This document shows positions 7,812 through 15,736 of a stretch of DNA of 26,145 nucleotides, piece after piece. The stretch lies in contig DSCA01000038.1 of the NCBI GenBank assembly GCA_011049295.1, positions 1-26,145 of the forward strand, given 5' to 3'. The translations under genes and the position numbers were made by a program. Each line of letters begins with the position of its first letter. Position 1 is the stretch's first letter. The stretch is from Thermoplasmatales archaeon (GTDB taxonomy: Archaea > Thermoplasmatota > E2 > UBA202 > DSCA01). The notes under the pieces were generated by a model. The model made no database searches, was not told where the DNA came from, and worked only from the letters and a program-made list of their open reading frames with translations.

Positions 7812-8508
7812 GGAGAGAGGTTTTCTGGGGGCCCGGGGCATCATCAACACCCACGTGGGTCCCGTGGACGCCACGGATGCCCGCTTCGGCGACGTGCTGC
7901 AGGCGGGAGGACAGAGGTTTGTGGTGGTCAGACCCACCTTCATGGACCTTCTGCAGTCCTGCCGGCGGGGAGCCCAGATTGTTACCCCCAAGGATGCCGC
8001 CCAGGTGGTGGCGGTTACCGGTGCCGGGAGGGGATGGCGGTGCGTGGACGGAGGCGCTGGCTCCGGCTTTCTGGCGCTTTTTCTGGGCCACGTGGTGGGC
8101 CCCGAGGGCCGGGTTACCACCTATGAGCAGCAGGAGCGGTTTTATCGGATAGCCGCCCGCAACGCGGTCCGCTGCGGACTGGAGGAGGTGGTGGAGGTAA
8201 AACAGGCGGATATCGCCTCCTTCACCGAGGACCATCTGGACCTCGTCACCCTGGATGTCAAGGGGGCGGAGCTGCTGGTGGACAAGGTGCGGCGCCATCT
8301 GAAACCGGGAGGCTGGCTGGTGGTGTACTCCCCCCACGTGGAGCAGCAGATAGGGGCCCGGGCCGCCATGCAGGAGGCCGGATTCACCGGTATCACCACC
8401 CTGGAGACCATGCAGCGGGAGTGGCGCTCCCTGGGCGGCTTCACCCGCCCCCAGTCCAAGGGTCTGCTGCACACGGGCTTTCTCACCCTGGGGAGAAAGG
8501 TGTTCTAG
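7783..8508 (+). CDS. trmI: tRNA (adenine-N1)-methyltransferase, TrmI-like
   Basis: Encodes 241 residues, similar in length to archaeal TrmI. Such enzymes use SAM to methylate N1 of adenine 57/58 in the T-loop of tRNA, stabilising it. N-terminal beta domain, about 1-65, contains the FGDVLQAGGQRFVVVRPT stretch and QIVTPKDAA (65-73), typical of the family. The Rossmann SAM site is CVDGGAGSGFLALFL (87-101), followed by the acidic residue in VTTYE (115). The motif after strand 4 reads LDVKGAELL (157-165) where TrmI relatives usually have a proline-containing LDLP/LDxPxP motif, so substrate details might differ. The gene is the last of the pcm operon and its stop overlaps the convergent UPF0282 gene by 4 bp. 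Confidence 0.8.
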   Translation: MSDLLLLLNEERGFLGARGIINTHVGPVDATDARFGDVLQAGGQRFVVVRPTFMDLLQSCRRGAQIVTPKDAAQVVAVTGAGRGWRCVDGGAGSGFLALFLGHVVGPEGRVTTYEQQERFYRIAARNAVRCGLEEVVEVKQADIASFTEDHLDLVTLDVKGAELLVDKVRRHLKPGGWLVVYSPHVEQQIGARAAMQEAGFTGITTLETMQREWRSLGGFTRPQSKGLLHTGFLTLGRKVF

Positions 8509-9347
8509 TCGCCGCTCCACAGGTCTCTCCGGCGGGCCTCCAGCTGGTTGTTGTCCCGCCCCTCGTACTGGGCGTAGGTCTGGATGCGGTGGCCGAAGGC
8601 GGCGTAGAGCTCCGGCAGCCGCTCCCGGTAGGAGAGGTCCCGCAGCAGATGGTGGTCCAGCAGGAGACGGCAATCGGTGCCGGCCATGATGTCCAGGAGA
8701 TTGCGCTCTGCCTCCTCCAGTTCCTGGCGAGAGAAGCGGTAGCCCAGCAGATAGGTGGGCGGCCCGTCGGCAATCAGGAGGTCCGGCTGCTGCTCTATGA
8801 AGTAGCGTGCCGCCGCCGGGTCCACCGGCCCCTGCAGGTCGGAGGTGTACACCACCCGTTGGTCGCCTTCCACGGTGACCGCCAGGGCATACCCCAGCCG
8901 GGTGCCGGGCGGACCATGGGGAAAGGGAGGGGAAAAACGCAGGGTTACGTCGCCCAGGTGAAAGGTCTGGCCGTCCGCATAGGTGAGGGTGCAGCTCTCC
9001 TCCCAGCGGCGGGCAAAAGACGTGCCCCGCTGTCGCTGGCTGTGGTTGATGTGATGGTGGATGTCCTTGGCGAACACCCTTTTTTCTCCGTACATGTCCG
9101 CCTCGGGCAGATAGTGGTCGTAGTGGTAGTGGGTGATGACCAGGCAGTCGGCATCTGCGGCATACTGGCAGATGCGCTCCAGCGCCTGGTTTAGAGCCTG
9201 CCCTTCTCTCGGATGCGGGGGGAGACCGAAGCGGGAGGGGGCCAGGGCGGCCCCGGGGTCAATCAGGATGCCTGTGCCGCCGTCATCAATGTGCAGTGCC
9301 ATGGACCGCACTCCCATGGATTCGGCGGCCAGCAGGGTAATTTTCAT
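8505..9347 (-). CDS. UPF0282-family metallo-beta-lactamase-fold protein
   Basis: Encodes 280 residues. The opening MKITLLAAESMGVRSMA, the IDPGAALAPSRFGLPPHP segment (30-46) and the metal motif THYHYDHYLP (His73, His75, Asp77, His78) match the archaeal UPF0282 family as I know it. Further metal ligand candidates are the Asp in YTSDLQGP and the late histidines in LLDHHLL. The fold binds one or two Zn/Fe ions and usually hydrolyses phosphoesters, esters or nucleic acids; the UPF0282 substrate is not known to me. Its ATG overlaps the stop of the upstream caspase-like gene as ATGA, which implies translational coupling. No signal peptide, so it is cytoplasmic although its partner is exported. Confidence 0.85.
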   Translation of the reverse strand: MKITLLAAESMGVRSMALHIDDGGTGILIDPGAALAPSRFGLPPHPREGQALNQALERICQYAADADCLVITHYHYDHYLPEADMYGEKRVFAKDIHHHINHSQRQRGTSFARRWEESCTLTYADGQTFHLGDVTLRFSPPFPHGPPGTRLGYALAVTVEGDQRVVYTSDLQGPVDPAAARYFIEQQPDLLIADGPPTYLLGYRFSRQELEEAERNLLDIMAGTDCRLLLDHHLLRDLSYRERLPELYAAFGHRIQTYAQYEGRDNNQLEARRRDLWSGD

Positions 9348-10630
9348 GATTCCAGAAACAGGTCTCCGCTGTGGCAGTCGTTGAGCTGGGGAAAACCGAA
9401 GCCGGGGCGGGCATAGCAGTGGAGAACCGCCCAGTATCCGGCCTCCTCGGCGCTGATTTTGCCGTCCCCGTTGCCGTAGGGGAAATCGTCCGCTGTCAGC
9501 CCCAGGGAGTTGGCCGCTCCGGCCAGTCCCCCGGCCATCAGGGTGGTGAATATGCCCCCGTTTTCGGTGGCCTTGGAGCGGGTGAAGGTGGTGGCGGAGG
9601 TCATCAGAACCCGTCCGGTTTCCTCCATGCTGGGCTGTCTGCGCAACTGGGTGAATATGCGCTCCAGGTCGTCCGGTCCGCCGAATTCACCCGAAAAACA
9701 GGTGTCTACCACGGAGAGGATGTGCTGAGAGGAGGCATCGGCATAAAAGGTGGCCACGTCGCCGTCGTACAGCGTTCCCTCCCACAGCTGGATGGCGCCA
9801 TCCCTGATTTCGCTGTCCTGGTCGCCGAAGCGCTCAATCCCTCCGTGTCCGGAAATCCAGCACACTAGGATGGTGTCCCGGGTGGTCCGCTCGGACAGCC
9901 AGCTCATGAGGTCGATGACCCGGTCCCGGGTGGCCCCGCCGTTGGAGAGGTGGAGCACCTGGGTGTAGGGGAAGCCGTACCGGTGATGGAGGAGGCTCCA
10001 GACCAGGGCGCCGTCCTTCCAGGCGGCGATTTCATCTCCCGGCGGGTCCACGGTGACGAGGAGGGCCCATCGGTCGTCGTCCGTGCCCGGGGGCTCCACC
10101 GAGATGTTCCGCTCAATCTTGCCGATGACCGTGCCATCGTCGGCTTTCAGATAGGCAGTGAAGTGATGTGAGCCGTAGCTGGAGAAGCGGTACGGCCACC
10201 GGAAGGAGTAGACCTCTCTGTTTCCCACGTCCAGGCGGTTGGTGACGGGTGCGGGCAACCCCAGATGCAGGGCCGTTTCGTACTGGGTGGGCAGATGGGC
10301 GTGCTCCGGGTCAAACGGGGAGAGGTCCTCGCCGTCCACACTGCAGTGGGCGGTGACCGAAAACGGCTGCATGTTTTCCACATACACGCTGTAGCAGAGA
10401 AAAACCTGTTCGCCTATGCCGGCTTGGCGGATGCCCTCTCCGGCCCGGGTGTAGTGCAGGCTGACCTCGGGAAGACCTCCGGACCGGACGTCGGAAATGT
10501 TGGCCACGGGCTGATACCTCTCGGCCCACAGGTGGGCGGCCACATGGGCTTCTGCCTCGTCTTCCTGCAGGCATCCGGTGAGCGAGAGGAGCAGCAGGGT
10601 GGCACAGGCAAGGGGCAGCAGCCGGTGCAT
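9344..10630 (-). CDS. Caspase-like (clan CD) cysteine peptidase lipoprotein
   Basis: Encodes 428 residues. The signal peptide ends in the lipobox LSLTGC (Cys20), so the protein is probably lipid-anchored outside the membrane. Residues about 40-178 look like an Ig/CARDB-type beta domain. From 187 the caspase-like fold follows: WALLVTVDP strand, AWKDGALVWSLLHHRYGF helix, GATRDRVIDLMSWL helix, then the catalytic dyad His262 in CWISGHGG and Cys311 in SVVDTCFSGEF, the expected strand ends for clan CD peptidases. Near the C-terminus GNGDGKISAEE (386-396) resembles an EF-hand/dockerin calcium loop but lacks the acidic first ligand. Metacaspase-type enzymes cut after basic residues and often need calcium; specificity here is unknown. 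TATA box 26-27 nt upstream. Coupled to the UPF0282 gene by ATGA overlap. Confidence 0.82.
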   Translation of the reverse strand: MHRLLPLACATLLLLSLTGCLQEDEAEAHVAAHLWAERYQPVANISDVRSGGLPEVSLHYTRAGEGIRQAGIGEQVFLCYSVYVENMQPFSVTAHCSVDGEDLSPFDPEHAHLPTQYETALHLGLPAPVTNRLDVGNREVYSFRWPYRFSSYGSHHFTAYLKADDGTVIGKIERNISVEPPGTDDDRWALLVTVDPPGDEIAAWKDGALVWSLLHHRYGFPYTQVLHLSNGGATRDRVIDLMSWLSERTTRDTILVCWISGHGGIERFGDQDSEIRDGAIQLWEGTLYDGDVATFYADASSQHILSVVDTCFSGEFGGPDDLERIFTQLRRQPSMEETGRVLMTSATTFTRSKATENGGIFTTLMAGGLAGAANSLGLTADDFPYGNGDGKISAEEAGYWAVLHCYARPGFGFPQLNDCHSGDLFLES

Positions 10631-10652
10631 GGGGCAATAACGCCCAGGAAAC

Positions 10653-10660
10653 TAATAAAG
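10653..10660 (-). promoter_or_regulatory. TATA box for the caspase-like lipoprotein operon
   Basis: Minus-strand CTTTATTA is centred 26-27 nt before ATG 10630, fitting a leaderless transcript. Confidence 0.55.
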
Positions 10661-10720
10661 TTAACGGAAGCGGCGCAGGAGTGCTCTTCCCACCTCCGGG
10701 CGCAATTTTTATATCAAATT

Positions 10721-10730
10721 CATATATACA
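10721..10730 (+). promoter_or_regulatory. TATA region of the second histidine kinase
   Basis: CATATATACA is centred about 25 nt before ATG 10750. A second TATA-like element, TTTTTATATC at 10706-10715, lies 15 bp upstream and would suit a start with a short leader; two alternative transcript starts are possible. Confidence 0.5.
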
Positions 10731-10749
10731 GCATATACAATGGGCTGGT

Positions 10750-12567
10750 ATGGGCAGTCAGGAGGTAGGTAAGCTCACCATGACCAAGAAAAAAGGGGGG
10801 AAATACCCTGGAGAGATGGAAAGAGATGCATCGCTCCTCCGCGACGTGTTCGAGAGCGTACAGGACGGCATCAGCGTCCTTGATACCGATTTCACCATCC
10901 TGCAGGTCAACCCGGTCATGGAGGAATGGTATGCGGACACCATGCCCCTGGTGGGGAAAAAATGCTACCGGGCCTACCACCACCGCGACCGCCCCTGCCA
11001 GAATTGCCCTACCGTCCGCTGCCTGAAATCTGGTCACACGGAGCGAGGGGTGTTTCCCGGCCTGCCCGGCTCCGGCATATCCTGGGTGGAGTTGTTCAGC
11101 TATCCCATAAAAAACGAGGACGGAGAGGTAACCGGAGTGGTGGAGTTCGTGCGGGACATCACGGAGCGTAAAAAGGCGGAAACGGCGCTTCTCAAAAGCG
11201 AGCAGCGCAGCAGAGCTCTGCTGAGCGCCATACCCGACCTCCTGTTCGAGTTTGACCGCGCGGGAACCATTATCTCCTACAAGGGACGGCAGCAGGACCT
11301 CTACTCGGCCCCCTCGGAATTCGTGGGCAAAAGGATAGAGGACGTCCTGCCCCGGCAACTGGTCAAAAAAACAAAGACCGCCATTGACAACGCCCTGATC
11401 AGCGAGGAGGTGCAGCGGTTCGAATACCATCTGCCTATCCGGGGGAAACAGCACTTTTATGAGGCCCGGCTGGCCCCCAGCGGAAAGGACACCGTGCTGG
11501 CCCTGGTCCGGGATATCACCGAGCGCAGCATCATGGACTGCAAGCTGCAGGAAAGTGAGCAGAAGTTCAGGATGCTGGCGGAGAACGTTCCCGGCGTCAT
11601 ATATCTCTGCCACAACGACCCCCGCTACACCATGCTGTACCTCAACGACGCCGTGGAGACGTTGACCGGCTACCCCAAGGAGGATTTTTTGGCGGACCAC
11701 ATAAGTTTTGTGGACCTGTATCACCCCGATGACGCCGCCTGGATTCCGGAGGCCGTGGAGCGGGCCATAGCCAGGAGAGACCCCTTCCACCTCACCTACC
11801 GCCTGCGGCACCGGTCCGGCGAATGGAGGTGGATAGACGAGTTCGGCTGCGGCGTCTACCGGGACGGCGAGCTGCTCTACCTGGAGGGGTTCCTCATCGA
11901 CGTTACCGAGCGCAAGCGGGCGGAGAGCAGCCTGGCCCAGCTCAACGAGTTGTTACGCCTCATCAACAAAATAATGCGCCACGACATCCTCAACGACCTT
12001 CAGATAGCGCGGAGCGCCATGGACCTGTACGAGGAGCTGGCGGACGATGCACTGTACCGCAAGGCCATGGGACGGATGGAGCAGGGCATCGCCCTCATCA
12101 AGCGCATGCGCGAGCTGGAATCGCTGCTGGTGGCCGGGGGCACACTGCAGGAGCACTCTCTGCGTGAGGCCATCCTCGAAGTGGCCGGGCGGCACGCCAT
12201 CGACTGCACCGTGGAGGGGGACTGCATCGTCCTGGCCGATGACGCCCTGTATTCGGTCGTGGACAACCTGTTGGTCAACGCCGTGGAACACGGAAAGGCC
12301 ACCGCCATGAGCGTCAGCATAACCCGCGACGGCGGAAACTGCAGGGTCTGCTTTGCCGACAACGGGAAAGGGGTGCCCGGGCACGTCAGGGACCGGGTCT
12401 TCGAGGAGCGGTTCAGCTACGGTGAATCCGGGGGCACCGGCCTGGGGCTGTACATAGTCAAAAAGACGGTGGAGCGCTACGGGGGCACCGTCGAGGTGCG
12501 GGACAACCGTCCCCGGGGCGCAGCATTTGTGCTGGTTCTCCCGGCCAGCGTCCATTCCGAAAAGTAA
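10750..12567 (+). CDS. Soluble histidine kinase with three PAS domains, first one Cys-rich
   Basis: Encodes 605 residues from ATG 10750, chosen for its distance from the TATA box; ATG 10780, behind a GGAGGT 13 nt upstream, is the alternative. The frame continues to 10681 without promoter support. No TM segment. PAS1 (about 22-140) contains Cys72, Cys83, Cys86 and Cys91 in a KKCY...PCQNCP...C arrangement and ends in DITERKKAE. PAS2 (about 145-260) and PAS3 (about 265-390, with a PAC-type YRLRHRSGEWRWIDEFG) follow. The H-box is IMRHDILND with His411. ATPase motifs are the N-box DNLLVNAVEHG (Asn510), G1 DNGKGVP (537-) and G2 GGTGLGLYIV (561-). All core residues appear intact, so it should autophosphorylate and pass phosphate to a response regulator, none of which is adjacent. 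Its 3' end is 2 bp from the convergent BioD-like gene. Confidence 0.9.
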   Translation: MGSQEVGKLTMTKKKGGKYPGEMERDASLLRDVFESVQDGISVLDTDFTILQVNPVMEEWYADTMPLVGKKCYRAYHHRDRPCQNCPTVRCLKSGHTERGVFPGLPGSGISWVELFSYPIKNEDGEVTGVVEFVRDITERKKAETALLKSEQRSRALLSAIPDLLFEFDRAGTIISYKGRQQDLYSAPSEFVGKRIEDVLPRQLVKKTKTAIDNALISEEVQRFEYHLPIRGKQHFYEARLAPSGKDTVLALVRDITERSIMDCKLQESEQKFRMLAENVPGVIYLCHNDPRYTMLYLNDAVETLTGYPKEDFLADHISFVDLYHPDDAAWIPEAVERAIARRDPFHLTYRLRHRSGEWRWIDEFGCGVYRDGELLYLEGFLIDVTERKRAESSLAQLNELLRLINKIMRHDILNDLQIARSAMDLYEELADDALYRKAMGRMEQGIALIKRMRELESLLVAGGTLQEHSLREAILEVAGRHAIDCTVEGDCIVLADDALYSVVDNLLVNAVEHGKATAMSVSITRDGGNCRVCFADNGKGVPGHVRDRVFEERFSYGESGGTGLGLYIVKKTVERYGGTVEVRDNRPRGAAFVLVLPASVHSEK

Positions 12568-12569
12568 GA

Positions 12570-13598
12570 TTAGGCCTGATGCAGGGCCTGGAGATCCAGA
12601 CCCACGGCCGCCTTCTTGATGGCCTCGATTTTGTCCGTTTCGTCGGGCAGGATGATGGATTCGATGTCCTCTACTTTTTTGGCGGCGGTGAAGGTGTCCG
12701 GGCGAATGGACAGGAGGGGTATGTTGCCCTTGTCGGCCTTGGCCAGGATGTTGGAGGGGGGCACAATGTTGTTGGTGAGGATGATGCAGGAGGTGTTGGC
12801 GTCGCTCAGCGAGGCGGTGATAACATCGGTGCGGTCGCCGCCGGTGATGATGAGCTTGTCCTCTTTTTTGAAGTCGGGATGGCGAATTATCTGGTTGGCG
12901 GAAAGAGCGGCAATGAGAATGTTTTTGATGGGCTTGTCCAGTCCGTCCTTGCCGGCCACCACCCGGGCGAAAAGCTTGTCCGCCACGTAGCGTACCCTCA
13001 TGACATCCAGAGCGGGGAGGTAGGGCAGGGTTCCCAGGAGGGGAATGCGGTGTGCCTGGAGTGTCTTTTCAATTTTATCCAGATCGTCATCCCTGGCCTT
13101 GTCGATGACGGCTCCCCTGATGCTCACGTCGTGGTGAGCGGCCACGGTCTGGGCCATGTCCAGTGAATCCATCATGTCGTACGGGTCCCCGGACAGCACC
13201 AGCACCACCCCGGCGTGCAGATGGGAGGCAACAGAAAAAGAATCCAGGCCCAGGGAGCGGCCGTGCAGCAGGTCTTCGCTGCCCTCCACGATAAAAAAGT
13301 CCTTATCCCCGGAAAGGGTGTTAAACCGCGCTTCCAGCTCCTGTTTGACGTCCGGAAACGCATGCATAATCTTGGAGTGGTGGAAGCCCAGGGTGAAATC
13401 CTCTATGGGCTCCTCAATGGAGAAGGTCTGCCGGAAAAGGGCCGCGTCGTAGTCCACCAGCCGTTTCTTTTTGTAAATCTGGTTGTCACCCAGGGGTTTC
13501 ATGTAGCCGATGCTGCCGCTCAGCTGGGTGGCTATTCCCAGGGCCACCGTCGTTTTGCCTGCCTTGGGCATCACCGATGCGATAACGATTTTATTCAT
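12570..13598 (-). CDS. BioD-like P-loop ATPase with DRTGG domain (phosphotransacetylase N-terminal type)
   Basis: Encodes 342 residues. N-terminal P-loop MPKAGKTT (10-17) and a BioD-like Rossmann ATPase core (FFIVEGSEDLLHG, VVLVLSGDPYDMMDS). C-terminal DRTGG domain, about 225-335, marked by TGGDRTDV (252-259). The same pair of domains precedes the catalytic domain in long phosphotransacetylases, where it has a regulatory role; here no catalytic phosphotransacetylase domain is present. Its start overlaps the stop of the ADP-forming acyl-CoA synthetase by 4 bp (ATGA type), so the two are co-translated. A role as nucleotide-responsive regulator or partner of that synthetase is the natural inference. 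It is not a biotin synthesis enzyme on this context. Confidence 0.85.
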   Translation of the reverse strand: MNKIVIASVMPKAGKTTVALGIATQLSGSIGYMKPLGDNQIYKKKRLVDYDAALFRQTFSIEEPIEDFTLGFHHSKIMHAFPDVKQELEARFNTLSGDKDFFIVEGSEDLLHGRSLGLDSFSVASHLHAGVVLVLSGDPYDMMDSLDMAQTVAAHHDVSIRGAVIDKARDDDLDKIEKTLQAHRIPLLGTLPYLPALDVMRVRYVADKLFARVVAGKDGLDKPIKNILIAALSANQIIRHPDFKKEDKLIITGGDRTDVITASLSDANTSCIILTNNIVPPSNILAKADKGNIPLLSIRPDTFTAAKKVEDIESIILPDETDKIEAIKKAAVGLDLQALHQA

Positions 13599-15694
13599 TT
13601 TTCTACCTCTATATTTATGCGAGCATCTAAAACTTTTGTCCCCTTTTCGTACACCACCAGGGGATTGACGTCCAACTCGGATATTTGGGGAAAGCGGTCC
13701 ACCAGGATGCCCACACGGTAGATGGCGTCGATGACCGCGTTGACGTCCTTCCGGCTCTCCCCTCTCACCCCCAGCAGCAGGGGAAAGGAGCTGATTTCCC
13801 TCATCATCTTGCCGATTTCCCTTCGGGAGACGGGGGCCACACGGAAGGCCACGTCTTTCAACACCTCCACGTATATGCCGCCCAGGCCGAACATCAGCAC
13901 CTTGTCAAACGAGGGGTCGGTGGTGGCTCCGATGATTGTCTCCACGCCCCGGTCCACCATCTTGGTGATTTCCACGCCGCGAATGTTGGCATGGGGGGCC
14001 TGCTTCCGGCAGTTTCTGATGATTGCCTCGTATCCCTCCATGACCTCATTTTTGTCGTCCAGGTCCAGGAGAACGCCACCCATGTCCGTCTTGTGCACGA
14101 TGTCCTCTGATACCACCTTCATGACCACCGGATAGCCGATTTCCTCGGCAGCGGCAATGGCTCCCTCAATGTCCCTGACCACCCGGAAGGGGGGCACATC
14201 CAGGCCGGCCGCCTGCATCACCGCCTTGGCTTCCGTTCCCAGGAGCTGAGTGCGGCCCTCGTCGGCCACCTGCCTGAGAAGGGCCCGGATGGCTTCCTCG
14301 TCAATGTCTACCTCCTCCTGCTCCTGCAGCTGACGCTGCTCGTAGGCCCTGTACAGGGCGTTGAGAGCGGACACGGCATCCTGCACATCGGCAAAGGCGG
14401 GTATGCCGCTGCGGGTGAGGTCGTCCAGCACGGCCTCGGTTTCCTCGCCGCCGAACAGAGAATAGATGATGGGCTTTTTGTCTCCGTACTGCTCCTGGAT
14501 TTCCATGATAGTCTGCTTGAGAGGCTGCAGGGAGGTCATCCCCGCCTGGCAGTACAGGGCAATGACGGCGTGGATGCTGTCCTCGTTGAGGGCCCGCTCC
14601 AGCGCCTCCCGGTAGTCGTCCCCGCCGGCCTGCCCAGTGAGGTCCACCGGATTCCGGTAGGAGCCAAACCGGGAGACCACGGGCTGGAAGGTCTTTTTGA
14701 GCATCTCCATGTCGCTGGTGAGGTCGATGCCGTATTTTTCGCAGGCGTCGGCCGCCAGCACCCCGATGCCGCCGCCGTTGGTGATGATGACCACGTTTTT
14801 TCCCTGGGGCTCAGGGCAGGCGGCCAGGGTGGTGACCCAGTTGAAGCCCTCCTGGATGGTCTCCGCCCGCAGGACCCCCGCCTGCTTGAAGGCCGCATCG
14901 AAGATTTTGTCGGAGCCGGCCAGGGAGCCGGTATGGGAGGCCACCGCCCGGGCGCCCACCTCGGACTTGCCCGCCTTGATGGCCACCACCTGCATGTCCC
15001 GGGGCTTCTGCTTCACCAGGTCCATGAACTCCCGGCCGTTTTCCAGGCCCTCGATGTACAGAAAAATGACGTCGGTGATGTCGTCGGTGAAGAGGTGCTG
15101 CAGCAGCTCGGCCTCGGTGATATCTGCCTTGTTGCCGATGGAAACGATGGTGGACAGTCCCATGTTCTCCTCGGCCGTCTTGCCAATCATGGCGATGCCC
15201 AGTGCTCCCGATTGGGAGATGACGGCGATGTTGCCGGGCCGGATGTTGCCGGGGCCGAAGGTGGCATTGATGGAGGCCGCCGCCGAATACAGGCCGAACA
15301 CGTTGGGCCCCAGGATGCGCATGCCGTGTTTCCGGGCCGTCTCCACCATCTCCCGCTCGGCGTCTATGTTGCCGATTTCGGAGAAACCGGAGGTGATAAC
15401 CACCGCGAACTTGACTCCCTTCCGGGCGCAGGCCTCCACCGCCTGCACGGCTATGCTGGCCGGAACCACAACCAGGGCCAGGTCCACCTCTCCCTCGACG
15501 TCCCCTATGTCTGCGTACACCCGGTGACCCAGAATCTCTCCACCCTTGGGGTTGACGGGATAAATCCGGCCCCGGTAGCCGGATTCGATAATGTTGTTGA
15601 GAATAATGTACCCGATTTTTCCCTCCGTGTGGGAAGCACCCACAATGGCCACGTGCCGGGGGTCAAACAGGTACTGCAGGTCGGTCTGGGTCAC
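13595..15694 (-). CDS. ADP-forming acetyl/acyl-CoA synthetase, alpha-beta fusion
   Basis: Encodes 699 residues from GTG 15694. It interconverts acyl-CoA + ADP + Pi with acid + CoA + ATP, giving ATP by substrate-level phosphorylation, or activating acids when reversed. The alpha part (1 to about 455) has the CoA-binding domain (HVAIVGASHTEGKIGY, 14-29), succinyl-CoA-ligase-like motifs ILGPN (127-131) and SQSGALG (160-166), and the phosphorylated His254 in ASHTGSLAG. The beta part (about 470-699) is an ATP-grasp domain with GYPVVMKVVSEDIVHKTDMG. In Pyrococcus the two parts are separate subunits; the fusion is common elsewhere. Substrate (acetate, branched or aryl acids) cannot be read. TATA box 25 nt upstream. 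It is the first gene of the pair with the BioD/DRTGG gene. Confidence 0.93.
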   Translation of the reverse strand: MTQTDLQYLFDPRHVAIVGASHTEGKIGYIILNNIIESGYRGRIYPVNPKGGEILGHRVYADIGDVEGEVDLALVVVPASIAVQAVEACARKGVKFAVVITSGFSEIGNIDAEREMVETARKHGMRILGPNVFGLYSAAASINATFGPGNIRPGNIAVISQSGALGIAMIGKTAEENMGLSTIVSIGNKADITEAELLQHLFTDDITDVIFLYIEGLENGREFMDLVKQKPRDMQVVAIKAGKSEVGARAVASHTGSLAGSDKIFDAAFKQAGVLRAETIQEGFNWVTTLAACPEPQGKNVVIITNGGGIGVLAADACEKYGIDLTSDMEMLKKTFQPVVSRFGSYRNPVDLTGQAGGDDYREALERALNEDSIHAVIALYCQAGMTSLQPLKQTIMEIQEQYGDKKPIIYSLFGGEETEAVLDDLTRSGIPAFADVQDAVSALNALYRAYEQRQLQEQEEVDIDEEAIRALLRQVADEGRTQLLGTEAKAVMQAAGLDVPPFRVVRDIEGAIAAAEEIGYPVVMKVVSEDIVHKTDMGGVLLDLDDKNEVMEGYEAIIRNCRKQAPHANIRGVEITKMVDRGVETIIGATTDPSFDKVLMFGLGGIYVEVLKDVAFRVAPVSRREIGKMMREISSFPLLLGVRGESRKDVNAVIDAIYRVGILVDRFPQISELDVNPLVVYEKGTKVLDARINIEVEK

Positions 15695-15715
15695 CGAGAG
15701 CGAATGCCCGACCTT

Positions 15716-15723
15716 GATATAAA
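15716..15723 (-). promoter_or_regulatory. TATA box for the acyl-CoA synthetase operon
   Basis: Minus-strand TTTATATC is centred 25-26 nt before GTG 15694. It lies in the 42-bp gap after the glyoxalase-like gene, making the synthetase operon an independent unit with a leaderless GTG start. Confidence 0.65.
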
Positions 15724-15736
15724 TTTTTTGACCTGG

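Noticed and set aside
12570..13598. Dethiobiotin synthetase (BioD) for biotin synthesis
   Set aside because: The DRTGG domain at the C-terminus and coupling to the acyl-CoA synthetase point to the phosphotransacetylase regulatory type, and no other biotin gene is present.
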